Source of the DNA: Cryptomeria japonica
Lineage: Eukaryota > Streptophyta > Pinopsida > Cupressales > Cupressaceae
Direction: 5' to 3'
Length of the DNA stretch: 64,000 nucleotides
NCBI RefSeq assembly: GCF_030272615.1
Contig: NC_081414.1
Span: forward strand, 5,963,001-6,027,000
Positions 43,490 through 56,110 of this stretch are shown here, piece by piece; position 1 is the stretch's first letter, and every line of letters begins with the position of its first letter. A model generated the notes under the pieces. It made no database searches, was not told where the DNA came from, and worked only from the letters and a program-made list of their open reading frames with translations. The translations under genes and the position numbers were made by a program.

Positions 43490-44110
43490 CAACATGGTCT
43501 TTTTGAGATGTGAAATATGTTGTGGGACAGTGGGGAAGTGTCTGCGGTTATGTCTTATAAGCTTCCCCTTGCCCTCGCAAGGATATCACAATGATAAAAA
43601 TAACGTTGTGGGGAGGTGGGATATACTTTCTCCAATCAAAATGCTATTTATCCCTTTGCCCTATAGGGATGTCAAAATGGTAAAGTAAACCACAAAGGGT
43701 AGTGGGGAGATACTTTTTATCATGAGAAAAATGTCTCCATTGCCCTAGTGCAGTTGAGATTCAAGTTAAGGATACATTCCAAGATGAAGGGAAAGAGGCC
43801 AATGCAATAAAGAAAAAAAATTCCGCATGGCATTGCTGTGGGAAAGTTAAGAGGTTAAACATGTTGTGGGATCGAGGGAAAGTCAAAGCGAAGGGAAATT
43901 TTTCCCTTTGGCCCTATGGGATGGTAACAAAGAGAAATTTGACCCCACGGGCTAGCGGAGAAACATAAGTAAAGGAAAAGGTATTTTCCTTGGCCCCGTA
44001 GGATGATAATGAAGGCATAAATGGCCTTGTAGACTAGTAGGGAGGGGTTTTAAAAGAGTAAGTGTTCCTCTCTACCCCACAATGATAGAATAAGATGAAG
44101 AAAGGTGGCA
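43490..44110. repeat. Diverged tandem repeat, unit about 85 bp, seven copies
   Basis: A phrase like TCCCTTTGCCCTATAGGGAT recurs at about 43565, 43651, 43739, 43820, 43903, 43988 and 44071, a steady 82-88 bp step. Between them GTGGGGAGGTGGGATA-like blocks alternate. Copies are perhaps 60-70% alike. No coding pattern is seen. Confidence 0.8.
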
Positions 44111-44552
44111 AGGGGTAGTAGGAGTAATTAAGAGGAAGGGAAAATGGAAAATGACGAGGATGAAAGGGTGTCATCTTAGTGGGTCAATAAAGGTCAAATT
44201 TTTATCTTAGGAATCCATCCCAAGATCAAAGGTGGATTTCAAATTTCATGGTTACCAACTCATAACATTCGCATAAAGTGAATCAATGGTAGATGAACTT
44301 TGCATTTCTTGTGAAAAATAAAACCAATTTCTGCGATTCATTTCCTCACCCGACATTCAAGAGATTGCGTGAGAAGAGTTCCAGGCAACAAAGGAAAATT
44401 TGTAGCGATTGGATTGTGTGAAAGTGCTTTGAGAGCACAAATAACAATTGCAACCAAATTTCTCTCTAATTCAATTTAAAAATTCAGTAAGAAGGTCATA
44501 AGGTTTTAGTGTATCAAGGAATAGAAGAGTCAAAAACCCTAGAAGGCAAATA
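44111..44552 (+). other. Unassigned spacer before the G-associated ORF
   Basis: Purine-rich sequence with no recognised feature. It could hold the leader of the downstream ORF. Confidence 0.35.
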
Positions 44553-46157
44553 ATGACACCCAAATGAAAGACCACCACTGACTCGACAACCAAGAAAAAT
44601 ATCCAATAAGGAGAGAGCCACCCAAAAAATCCAAAAAATCCACCACCCAAAAAATCATAGAAGCCACCCCAATTGCTGTAATTCCTACTGTTGTCCAAAT
44701 CACCAATGAATTGTTCATTGAAAAAGCCCCTTAGCAACTTGAAAGCTCAAAGCCAGAAAGGACGAAGACGTCCACTTTGAAGCCTACTAAAATTTCATCA
44801 CCTATTCAAACCACACCACTTGCACAAGCTTTGCCACCCATGCAAAGCCCTTCTACTTCGGCCATAAATATTGAAACCCTCAACCAATAGGTTGAAGAAA
44901 AATTGGTTGAGATAAAGAAAAAAAGGAGGTGAGAGGTTTACACCAGGATTTGGTGGATCTTTTCAAGGTTTCTACCATGCAGGATTCCCTCAAGAAATTT
45001 TAAACTAAGTGTGGAGATGCATACACAAAAGATAGGGGATGGTATATATTTTACTATTTCTATGGTAATAGAGATAAGGATGCGCTTGTTTTCAACCTTG
45101 GGTTTTAGACCTATCCAAGCTAGTGGTGCCAAATGTTTTTGTGGACCTTGAGTTAATAATATTTTTGTCTAGATACTAGCATCCCAAGTCCATGATAGTC
45201 AGGACTACAGAAGGGAAGATTCTAGTGGATATTAGCCAAGAGGCTATAATATCCTGTTTTGATTTAAATAGAAATGCCTCGAGGGAGGTTAATTTGATAA
45301 AATTTGAGGATGAACATAACATGAAGAAGTTGGTTTTGAGAAGAGATGAGGTTCCCAAGTACATGAAGAAAATATACCAAAGTGGGAAGAATTATTTACT
45401 GCAATCAAAACAAGAACCACTTGAATTAGCCTCATTTGAACATTATTTTGTGAAGACATATTATGCACTATGCCAAGTTCTGGGAATTGACACTCAGAAA
45501 AAAAAAATACCTATAGGCATGATGATAATGGAAATAAGGATTCAATATCCTCATTCAACTAATTTATATGATTTTACCACCTATATTCAAGAACAACTGC
45601 ATGAGGGTTTGATGAGGATGAAGGGTAATCAAAAGAGTGGTATTCAAGAATTATTCACTTTTGTGCTATTTCATTCTTTTCCAAATAAATTATAGTGGAT
45701 CCCCAACCTTAAAATCAATATGTTTGACCTTAAGGATGGTGGTAGGTGGCTAGTGTAGAGATAGACCTAGATGTGGGATAAAGGATCTAGGAGGTCAAAC
45801 TATGTTGCATTTTTGGCCCATTTTGTTATGAAGGTTTTAAGGTGATGTGGCCTCCAATGCCCAAGGTTACCTAATATAATTGTAAAGGCCCTAAGAGATA
45901 AAGATGTAAGGCCAAAGGAGGGGCAATTTCCAGAGGAGGTCTTCTCACAAAATTTTTGTGATTTCTTTTTGTATTTTGATTGCATAGTAATAATAATATA
46001 TGGGTATCCTCAAGCACCACATAGGTTGCCGGTTTCTGTTCTACCAATGCTAGCATTCATTGAATTTATTTTTCAATTGATGTGGATGGAGAGGAAATGG
46101 GTAGAGACAAAAAGGAAAGGAACACACTTGTTGGTTGTTCCAACTGATGTTCCATAA
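44553..46157 (+). pseudogene. Decayed long ORF of unknown family downstream of G pol
   Basis: An ATG at 44553 starts a Lys/Thr-rich region (MTPK, later EPPKKSKKST) and a Pro/Ser linker. Indels then move the frame around 44930-45190. The best part, 45192-45695, is open for 167 codons, with MIVRTTEGKILVDISQEAII, FEHYFVKTYYALCQVLGID and FTTYIQEQLHEGLMRM. The same frame continues past stops to 46157 (RLPVSVLPMLAFIEFIFQL). A basic disordered N-terminus plus an alpha-helical body of about 535 residues in total suggests a real ancestral protein. I do not recognise it. It is in the sense direction 1.6 kb after integrase, so it may be an extra ORF of G or part of another element. Confidence 0.55.
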
Positions 46158-47639
46158 AATCCTAAGAATTACCCTATTTCTATCCACAAATGACTGGACT
46201 TAGTGTCCAACAAACAAATTGGTGACTTTGCTAGGTGCATTCTGTACTTTTGGAAATTTGATCAGGTGAAAACCTGACCTAATGCTCAACACTTCTAAAC
46301 ATTGAGCGAAACCACTTGAGTAGCTCCTAGAACCGTCCTGAAAAATTGACCAAATCACATCCTTAGGACATGCAGGCTGGCATACCTGTAAAATGTCATA
46401 TAAATAATTTGGAATGCCCAACCATAGCTCATGATGACTCTTGAGGTAAATTATTTTAGTGCCCAAAGTTTCTTACTCAGTTGTTTTCCGCAATTACACC
46501 TTTCAAGTCACATTGAAATCCATACAAACACTGAGTTGAAAAAATATCAGACCTTTGTTTCAGGAGCTGCCCCTTGGCGAGCTGATACATGTGGATAACT
46601 CAAGTAAGTGTGCAGGAGGGTTTGACTTGATTTGACTACATGTGTGAAATATTGGCCTCCCAACTTGCCTTCTCTAAAAATTTTGAAAATGATTTTGAAA
46701 CCCTGAAAAAGTTCATTCGGATTGGACAATGAAAAAATATCAGATGATGAGCTGGGGGGACTACCAATTGGCCAAGTTGTAGATAATTATATAGAAATTC
46801 ATAGGGAACTTTAAATTTTTCATGCATGTCACTGGGTGATCAATTAAAATTTCAAATGTAGGGCCACTTTTTGTAGATTTACACAGTTCACTTTGTAAAT
46901 CTGAAATTTTTGCAAATGAAATCAAGCTAGGAAACTTGACAAATGGATTCATGGGTATATGAAAAATGACATGGGAGTTCATTTGGATGCAGACAATGAC
47001 TCAAAAATGTCATTTGGGATCAATATTAAATAGGCACAAAAAATGCAACCTCTCAAAGTTAGCCTACTTAGAAAGTTTAAACAATTGCAATTAACAAACC
47101 AACTTCTGGACCTCCAAACAAGGGCATAAAAAACACATCAAAACTTATCCAAATAGGCTGCAAATGGATGTATGGAATCTTTGATAGGTGATCAAATATA
47201 TCCCAAAGTTATTTTGCATAATAATCCATGGGTGCAAAAATATAAGTTCTCAAAGTGAGCTACTTGAACTGATTCAATAGGGTGCTTTTTTAGTGCATTA
47301 GGCAAAATTTTGAACTTGGGCCCTCAAAATTTGGCAAAATTTTTGATGTCCCAACAATGGCTCTTTCTTAGGGATGCATCCCCCTTGCGGGCATGGCAAG
47401 ATTCCATATTTGTAGGAGTAGATCGAGTGCCTACTCCATTGGGTGACAGAGTCAAAAAGGTCATATGTGCCCCCTATTGTTGTGGCTTGAACATCAAACT
47501 GCATATGATGGCCCAAGGCCATCAAAAAAGAAAGGCCTATTCTTTTATTTGTCATAAATATACTTTTATTCTGATTTCATTGAGACCAATCTGAAGATGT
47601 AGTTGGAATGTAACTGATCAAACATACTAAAATATCTCA
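46158..47639. other. Unassigned decayed repeat DNA
   Basis: Short open stretches occur on both strands but show no family signature. The sequence style is like LTR or untranslated retroelement DNA. It may hold the 3' part and LTR of H, but no TG...CA pair could be set. Confidence 0.3.
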
Positions 47640-48728
47640 TATAGCTACCATACTGAGTACCATGAGTTCTTTCACTATCATGAAACATTGAAAACTCATG
47701 GACATTCTATACACACTGATTATTGTATGACAAGAAAATGTTATGCTCACCAAATAAAACACTTACATGGTGATCATAACACCCTTCATGACTCAAATCT
47801 CTGTCATACTTCACAAAAATCCCTTCCAGCTGAAAAAGAAGAAACTCTTGCACTAACATACAACTGGTGTCATTCAAAAAACTTTCAGCACATGTTTGCA
47901 TATCAAAAAGAAATCACACTTGGCTTGCAAACCATCATCAAACTCAAGAAAAGAAAAAGGGTCATGCATAACCACCTTAGGTAATTGCAACTCAAGACAT
48001 TGATGAGAATCTTCATTTTCATGTTCTAGGTCCTATGCAACACTCTCCACATCAACAAATTGTATATATGGCACAAAAGTACCATTAGTATCCTATGGTT
48101 CCACATAAGCATGCACTTCATCTCCATCATTATAATCTGATTGCATAACCAAATTTGATCCCATATCCATGTGGATCTCTTCAACACATTGCCCATCTTG
48201 CTCAAAGAAAGTGCCTTCATGCAAGCCCACACCTAAAGCCTCTTCATTGAGATCGCTTTGGCAATACAAATCATCATATTCAGCTATCCACATGTTATCA
48301 AAATAAAATTCTGAATTTTCATCAGCACACATGCCTTCATTATCAACATTCAAGGTGTGATCATAATCATGAGAGATCATACATTCAAGTTCTTTTACTG
48401 ACTCAAATGTACGAATAAAATCCACAATATGTGCATTATATTTGGCACTGTGGGGCAATCTCACTATCAAATCCATCTCAATTGGGAACAAGAGTTCTTA
48501 ACTTTTTTCACATGGATGCCTCTGATATTCAACTGCTAACAACTCTGAGATTTGTTCACTATTGACTAAACATGTGTCTTCCTCATGCATAAGTCCCATA
48601 TCTTCTTTCTCTATGTCTTCACCAAGGTTGTGGGCATCATCATCTTGTAAATTAAAGCTTTCTTCAACCTCACTGTCATTCTTGCAACCTGAAAACTCAG
48701 TTGACTCACATGAGCATGTACTTGTCAT
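47640..48728 (-). pseudogene. H acidic extension downstream of gag
   Basis: Minus-strand frames 48728-48498 and 48491-48093 are in one frame, separated by a single stop near 48498. They encode an unusually acidic protein, for example EESFNLQDDDAHNLGEDIEKED and many Asp/Glu and Cys residues. A further frame at 47901-47707 continues with ILVQEFLLF-like hydrophobic sequence. No protease, RT or integrase motif is found. I recognise no domain. It follows gag on the same strand and seems part of the same polyprotein. Confidence 0.5.
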
Positions 48729-49834
48729 AATATGGGAGATTGAATCTCCAACAACCTTCTCAAAATCACAATCACAATCTGGAAGAAAAATGGACCCTTC
48801 AAATATTCATCTTTAATTGAATTAGCTCTATCAAAACAATCATTTTTAGGCATACATTCCTCATCCATTTGTTGTTCTCAAACGTTATGTACTTCAGGCT
48901 AACAATGCATCTCATGTTCTACAATACACAGGGTATCATTACCAACTTGTGCATCACAATTTTTCTCAACCTCTTCATTATTAATATTACGTGAAATTTT
49001 AGATCTGAACCCTTCAATCATATCAATCCATCCAATAATCTGATTTAGGCTTGCTAGTTTCAAACCTTTAGACTAGTGAAAAACACTAGGCTCATAGACT
49101 TGCAAAAATAAATAAATCCATTTAGAGTCTTGAAGCATAAATCTCATGGGGATATTTTGTAGTGCCCTCAGGAACCTTGACAACAGTGCATATGGTGGCT
49201 CACCTTCTAATCTTCTCATGTTCAACTGTGCACTAACATACACCATTGGATCCACAAGGGTTGGGCTACACTCATACTTGATTTGAGGCTAATAAAAATG
49301 ATTGTGATTTTGAAAATAATAAGTTGGATGCAGCAGGGACATCAACACTTTGAAAAACATTTTCAACACTTGACACATGTTGTAGTTGTGCACACACCAC
49401 ATCCCTACTTGCTGAAAAATTTTGAGAACTAAAGAGTTGTCCACAACCTTCAATATTATCACTGAATCTACTCAAGAAAAACCTCTTAAAATCATCCCAT
49501 GAAGATATACATTGTGCGGGTAGATCATCATACCATTCCCTTGCACTATCTGTCAAAGACCTCAGAAAAAATTTCATGACAATATCTTTAGCACAAATAT
49601 GAAAATCTTCAATAAACTTGCAGAATGACTGCATGTGCTTGAATGATGACTCAGATTCACTTGCATGGAACAGAGCATTTTATCTTTAAGCTCAGTGGGG
49701 AAAGGATGTGGGTATCCCTGGACATGGCTAAAATTTAAAGGCTTATACCTTTTAGGGACAAATACTTCTCTAGGTGGACATGGCTTAAGTTGCTAATTAT
49801 TCATTATGCCTGGGTCAAAACTATGATGATACAT
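48729..49834 (-). pseudogene. H gag-like pseudogene
   Basis: A minus-strand ATG at 49834 starts MYHHSFDPGI. At 49634-49272 the frame reads FCKFIEDFHICAKDIVMKFF, LRSLTDSAREWYDDLPAQCI and SWDDFKRFFLSRF, the classic retrotransposon gag (capsid) motif. 49255-49073 continues in another frame. Stops (about 49795) and frame changes near 49640 and 49260 make it inactive. Gag is expected to form the particle shell. Confidence 0.8.
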
Positions 49835-50096
49835 CTTGACTGGACTTTATAAAATTTTCATACAAACACTATAGTTACATAATTCATGACTCTTTCTTTT
49901 TCACAATAAAACTTTAGGTAGAAATAATACAAGAATGATTGAAAATTAGACTTAAGGTCTCCTTGAATAAGCCTATGACAACATCACATACTTCTCTCAA
50001 CATAACTTTATGACTAAAAATTGCAACAAAGAAGTATGAAATCTGAATACATTATTTTTCCCTTTTCATTAGTGCTATAACACTAAATAAGGGTTT
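49835..50096 (-). other. H leader, site of F insertion
   Basis: Noncoding DNA between the H gag start and the F LTR. The five bases GGTTT at 50092-50096 would be the F target-site copy. Its partner lies beyond the window. Confidence 0.4.
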
Positions 50097-51513
50097 TGAT
50101 GCTCTGTGAAATGGGGTAAAGGTTAGACTAAAGCCTGTGATCGTATAACACACAAAAACACAAGAAATTGTTAGTGTTAATCAACCAAAAACTATTCGAA
50201 GCAGGCATATCAAAAGAGACACTAAAAACATGATAAAGGATTTAACTATGGAAGTAAATACCACAAGACATCTCCAAATGCCTTTTAAAATTGTCTTAGC
50301 TCCTTCTCCTTTATTGCTCTCCTCTCCAAGTTCCAAATTAGTGTAGCTCTCAGCAACTTTTTGCACTATGGATGCTTATGGAGGTTCAAGATTGAAATGT
50401 TTTAACTATGCTATGCAAGTGTAAACCAAACTAATTAGACATATTATGAAATGAACTAAACTTTATTTTAGTCCAAAATGACAATATATGTGATTTATAC
50501 TAAATTATCTCTCTAAAATTTACTATAGATTAAATGCATACAAGTTTTCAGGATCTGGATTATGAAGAAATGGGCTCTATTTATAGGAAAAATTGAGTAA
50601 TGGATGGTTGAGATTGAGTAATCTCAACAAGGGCTAGGATTGAATGGTTTGAGATCCATGTGAGGGCTTTCAACCCAATCCCAGGATGACAAGTGTCAAT
50701 ATGAGATAGGTTGAGAGGAGAGGGAAGAAGCATTAAATGCTTGACATGACCTGAGAGTTAACTTGGGAGTTAAGATCAAGGTTGGGTTGAGTGAATAAAT
50801 TCTTTATTCAAAGAATAATGTTTTTATCCAATGGATAACCTCTTGTGCAAAGGTTAAAGGGATAAACATGGTCAAAGCAATAAATGCTTGAGAAGACACA
50901 TGGGTCACATGAGGGTTGAGTTAGGGGTTAACCATAAGTGTTCATGTAAGAGCCATTAGTGGTTTGGAAGACTTTAGAGGTTAAATTGTTGAGCACACCA
51001 AGCATTTAATGCTTTTCAAAGACTTTGAAGTCTTTGAGAAGTGACTCCAAGTTGCTTAGGAATGTGACAATAATTAGGGGATGGATTAGGCTAATTAGGA
51101 AGGGGTTAGAAGAATCTAGAAGGGGGTTTTAAGAGTGTAAGTGGATTTGGTGGGTGAGGGAAAATAGGATTTTAATTAAAATAAAATTAATTTTTTTCAA
51201 TTTGTGGTTGCAACTTGCATTTGTAGGAAAATGCAAGTGGGGGGAAATAATGATTTAAATAAATGTTTTATTTAATTTATTTAAAAGAGGAAAGAGGATT
51301 AAATTGAATAAATAGTATTTATTCATTTAATTGAGTGTGAATTTGGTTGAATGAATGAATTAAAATAAATTGAATAATTTATTTAATTAATAGGAGAATG
51401 TTTGAAGATGAATTAATTAAATATTAATTTAATTAACTGATGGCTAGTGGATATTTAATCAAATAAATATGAAATATTCATTTAATTAAAATGGATAGAT
51501 TTATGTGACTACA
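50097..51513 (-). repeat. F 3' LTR (1417 bp)
   Basis: On the minus strand it runs TGTAGTCACATAAATC to GAGCATCA. A TATA box (minus CTATAAATAGAG) is at 50575-50586. It aligns with the A 3' LTR over the whole length. Confidence 0.92.
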
Positions 51514-51532
51514 TTTGCCCCTCTTTGAGATG
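51514..51532 (-). promoter_or_regulatory. F polypurine tract
   Basis: Minus-strand CATCTCAAAGAGGGGCAAA, identical to the A tract, abuts the LTR start. Confidence 0.9.
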
Positions 51533-51534
51533 GT

Positions 51535-53870
51535 GTGGTTTATCGCGTCGTTTCAAAGAAAGAAAAATAGGTGTGAAGAAATATGCCCCATAAAATGTTA
51601 ATTTAATGGGTGGTGTGCCCCCTCGAGAGATGGGCCAAATTTTTTTGAAAAATCGGGCCATCTCTCAAAAAAGAATGAGAAGTGGAGGGGAGGTAGAATA
51701 GAAGAAATTAGCAATAACGGGGAAAGAATGGGAGAAAACAAAGTGAAATGGAGAAACAACAAGCCAGTGAGTACCTTTAGGTCATGCAAGAGATATAAAG
51801 CAGATGTAGTGTGTGGTTTGGATTGATGTTATACAATTGATCAAAATTGGTTGGACAATCTGGTGCAATCGGTTTACTTGCCCTGGTCGAGTCAAAGCGT
51901 GACAGTTGATGTCAGTTGGTCACTTGGACAGGATAAAGTCTGAGTAAGTGAATCAAAGTGACCTGATGTGACTTAGACAATTGATGTAATTGCCCGATGA
52001 AGTCAAGGTATATGAAGCAAAATACTCGTTGAGACTTAGACAATTGATGTAATTGTTTGTTGGATTGTGTTGGATTGGATGATCAATTGATAGTGTGTGC
52101 GTGTGATGGATGGTTGGGGTGAATCATAGCAGCCCCGTTGAGACTAGGTCATTGTGATGAATGCCTGATGTAGTATAGGATTACCATGATCGATTACCTG
52201 TTGAGACCCGAAGAGACTTGTTCAGAGTATCTGTTGATAGTCTAGGTGTGTGTGAGTCGATATACCTGTGCAGATAGAGTAACTTGCTTGATTGGGTTGA
52301 TGAGAAATAATGTAGGGTACATGATACTGATTATCGAGATGGGGAGGGTGAGGGGGGCATTCGATGTTAGATAGAAGAAATGGAGGACCTATGACTCATT
52401 CCTATGGAAGAAGAGGAAAATAGAGTATGCACCCATTGTTATTACTATGTATGAATGATATGCAGCTATTTATGAATGTATGGATGGATGGAATGCAACG
52501 GAATGCAATATATATAGATGAGATGGAATGACGATCCATAGTGCTTTATTTTCATCATTGGGATTTAAAATGTTGTAATAAAATATAAGCAACTTGACAT
52601 AATGATTCAAGATGACCTGAGTATTCCTTACATGAATTTTGATATAGCAAGTTAATTCAAGCAACTTGATATAATGGATCAATTTGACCTAAGTATTGCT
52701 TGCGGAATAGACAAGGATTATCTCCTTTCATGCATGACTTGGAACATCCTCCTTGATCTTTTGTCGATCATATCCCGAGACAAGTTCATACTGTAATCAA
52801 AGATAAACCATTATCGAGTTTGGATGAGGTAGTAGGAACCAAAGATGGAGCATTGTACCTGTAAGCAAACAACATATATAATAAATAAAGAATATGGATC
52901 TTTGATAATGGTTCATGCTCATATGGTCGAGGTATACGTTGTAGTTAGCAAGTCGTAGTGATCTATGACTATATTTCACATAAGATCAAGTAGCTTAGTG
53001 AACTTCCCATGTAGACACCATTAGTACATGCCCCAATACTTCATCAGAATAATTCACAGAAGATACACAAACAATGTTGTAGGAACCTGAATGAATAACC
53101 TACAAATCAACCAAGTACTTGATAGCTTTAAACAAAATTTTCTTGTCAAAGAAAATATCATCTTGTCTTTGTTTTGGTAAGGAAGGATGCATCCTTGTTA
53201 AGACAATTTGTGTGTTTGATGTTGATTATTTGGTTGATCGGATAAGTGGTCATCATTGGAGTATTTGGTATCTTCTTTGAAAAAAAAGTATGTATAGGGT
53301 GTTGCCATGTTTTTGATTGTTTGATGTTTTCTGATGTTTTTGGATTTTGTGAGATAGTTTTGAATGTTTTTAGTATCGTGATGATTGTTTTGAATGTTTT
53401 TGGGATTTTGTGAGATAGTTTTGAATGTAGAACTCAGTGAATCACATAAAAATGTAGTGAACTAGATTAAGGGCATTGCTCCCAGTTTAGACATGACTAT
53501 GAAAAAGAGGGATGTCAGACGCATGAAGTACTATTCTTGATTGTAGATCAATAACAAGCCATGACTTTGGATAGATGGATGTGTGTATGTAATGAATGTG
53601 ATTGCAACAAGCCTGAAAGACAATGGAGCCATAGCCTTTACGAGTGGTGCCTGTTTGCCAGGTTTTCACCATTGCACTTACCCAAGGTGCCACCAGAGTG
53701 GTTGTTCACCATTTGGATGCATGATTTTTCTTTACTATTTTGATTTTTTTGTTTTTTCTTCAGGGCATTTATCTGAATGTTTTTTGGTGTTTTTTCAGTA
53801 TGTATGGGAGCCCGATGCTCTGTGTAGCTTATGTATAAAACCGTTTGAGGTGCATGTTGTTGAGCGGATC
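51535..53870 (-). other. F 3' region between integrase and 3' LTR
   Basis: Noncoding. 51535-51700 matches the terminal part of A. 51960-52200 holds two to three copies of an imperfect repeat of about 55-62 bp containing ACTTAGACAATTGATGTAATTG. 52290-52480 is unique to F, at the place where A has its PMD cassette. 52490-53860 matches A 15900-17330, including the GGGGCATGTACTAATGGTG string near 53010 and a 31-bp-type repeat at 53325-53430. Confidence 0.65.
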
Positions 53871-55110
53871 TGCTAGCGATTCTCCATCTGAAGTAGCCAA
53901 CTGATATGCCCCAGACCCAAATACAACAGTAATAACATATGGACCCAGCCAATTTGATTCAAACTTTCCCTAATGTTCTTGGTTTGGTTGGTTATGGGGA
54001 TTCGCTCGAAGAACAAGATCACCTACCTCGAATGTACAAGGTCTATCTTGATGATTATAGCTTCTGGTCATACGCTGTTGATAAGCTTTGAGGTGGTTGA
54101 ATTAAGCTTGTCGTTTCTCATCAAGTAGCTCTAAGTCCTGAAGACGTGAGACTCGGTATGGTTTTTCATCTATGTGATGATGCAAGGAAACCCGTAGTGA
54201 TGGTATCTCAACCTCAATAGGTAAGATAGCTTCTGCACCATAGACCAATGAGTAGGGAGTTGCGCCTATCAGGGTTCGAATGCTAGTTTGATACGCCCAT
54301 AGTGCTGGATTCAATTGAACGTGCCAATCACGACCAACATCATTGACTATCTTCTTGAGGATTCTTAATATGTTCTTATTTGATGCTTCGGCCTGACCAT
54401 TGCCTTGTGGGTAATAGGGAGTGGAAAAGTGGTGTTGGATGTGAAACTTCTCACAAAGTTCACAGACATCTTGATTTTTGAAAGGAAGACCATTATCTAT
54501 GATGATGGACATGGGTACACCATACTGGAAAATGATGTAATTAAGGATGAATGAGGCAATCTGCTTGCCAGTGAATTAGGTAAGTGGAACAACCTCGATC
54601 CACTTTGTGATGTATTCGGTGGTGGTAATAATGAATTTGTGGCCGTTGGATGAAGGTGGATGGATTTTACCCACAAGGTCAAGACCCCATTGACAAAAAG
54701 GCAATGGTGTTGTGATCGATTGCAATTCCTGTGCTAGTGCATGTATCAGGTCTCCATGAACTTGGCATTTCTTGCATTTTCTGACAAAGTAGTAGGAGTC
54801 TTTTTCCATAGATGGCCAATAGTATCTAGTGCACATGAGTTTCTTGGCTAGTGATGGATCGCTTGCATGAGTTCCACAAATTCCTTCATGTACCTCTTCT
54901 AAGGCCTTTGTTACCTCATCCTGTTCCAGACATCGAAGGAGAGTACCATCAATACTGTGTCTGTATATGGTTTCAGCAATAATGGTATATTGATCGGTTT
55001 GGCGAATGAAGGTTTTACGTTGGTTATTTGATTGGTTAGGAGGAAGTGTGTGATCATGGAGGTAGGTGCAGAACTCACCATACCATGGGGATTCATAACT
55101 GATAAGGCGA
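53871..55110 (-). pseudogene. F integrase pseudogene
   Basis: The zinc motif reads HEGICGTH with CKKCQ. The core has WGLDLVGKI, IIDNGLPF and GQAEASNK, so the D, D, E residues are kept. The C-terminal part continues to about 53870 with breaks near 54102 and later. Frames 55223-54576 and 54512-54102 are separated by a stop/shift near 54530. Residues agree with A integrase at roughly nine in ten positions by eye. Confidence 0.9.
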
Positions 55111-55580
55111 CATATCATCTCGGATTCAGGGATATCATAAGTGGGAATCCAAAGCTGTTTGACCAAGAACTCATAGCGTATTGAATTCTGTGGAAGATCT
55201 AGGAGAGATGCAATGGTAGCCATAGTGTCAACATCTTGATTCTAATCTCTGGGTATCTACTCAAAGGTGATAGTAGTGAATGATGTTTTTAATTTATCCA
55301 CCATTTGTGTGTATGGAATGAGTTTGTCATCCTTGGTCTGATATTCATCTGTTGCTTGTCAACTGACCATTTGGGAATCACCATATACTTGTAGCTCTTG
55401 TAGCTTCCATTATATGGCTAGCCTGAGTCTTATGATCAAGGCCTCATATTTAGCTATGTTGCGTGTACACATAAATGCGAGCCTGTAAGACTTCGAGATG
55501 ATGTCACCTTGAGGTGTGATAAATAGAATGCCTGCCCCTGAGCCATACCTAGTGTATGAACCATCAAAGTATGGTTTCCA
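55111..55580 (-). pseudogene. F archaeal-type RNase H pseudogene
   Basis: It reads PYFDGSYTRYGSGAGI and then NIAKYEALI, where A has NIAEYEALI, so the catalytic Glu is Lys. A stop or shift follows near 55410, and the C-terminal AAxMATIASLLDLP block resumes at about 55223. As in A, this domain sits between RNase H and integrase. Confidence 0.88.
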
Positions 55581-56110
55581 TGGTTGTGCTGCTATGATCA
55601 TGAATATCTCTTCATGTGGAAAATTGGAAATGAGAGGATGATCTCCTATGAGGGGAACATCAGCCAACTGATCTGTAATAACTTGACCCTTAATAGCCTT
55701 ACGATCCACATACTTGATGTCAAATTCACTTAGAATCATCACCCATTTGGCCAAGTGGCCTATCAATGCTGCTTTGCTGAGTAAGTACTTGAGTGGATCA
55801 ATCTTTGCAATGAGTTGTACTTTATGTGTCAATAGATAGTGCCTCAATAGATAGTGCCTTAGTTTAGTAGCTTCCAAGATTACTGCTAGGCAAGCTCGCT
55901 CAATAGGTGTGTAATTGAGTTCATAGCCAACCAGTGTGCGAGAGATGTAGTAAACAACACACTCTTTCCCTTCTGCATTGTGTTGTGCCAATAGTACACC
56001 CAATGTTGTACTTGCTGCTAATATATAGAGTAGTTGAGGCTTACTTGGATCTAGTGGGATCAACAATGGTGTATTCATGAGATAGTCTTAAGCATTTGGA
56101 ACGCTTGTTG
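55581..56110 (-). pseudogene. F RNase H (first) pseudogene
   Basis: Part of the frame 56078-55410: LGVLLAQHNAEGKE, YYISRTLVGYELNYTPIE and KYVDRKAIKGQVITDQLA. LRHYLL is duplicated in tandem (LRHYLLRHYLL) through a 12-bp repeat at about 55838-55862 that A lacks. The frame itself is intact here. Confidence 0.85.

Noticed and set aside
44471-44737. Minus-strand frame rich in Phe and Gly, membrane-like
   Set aside because: It is the complement of the Lys/Pro-rich start of the plus-strand ORF and has no other support.
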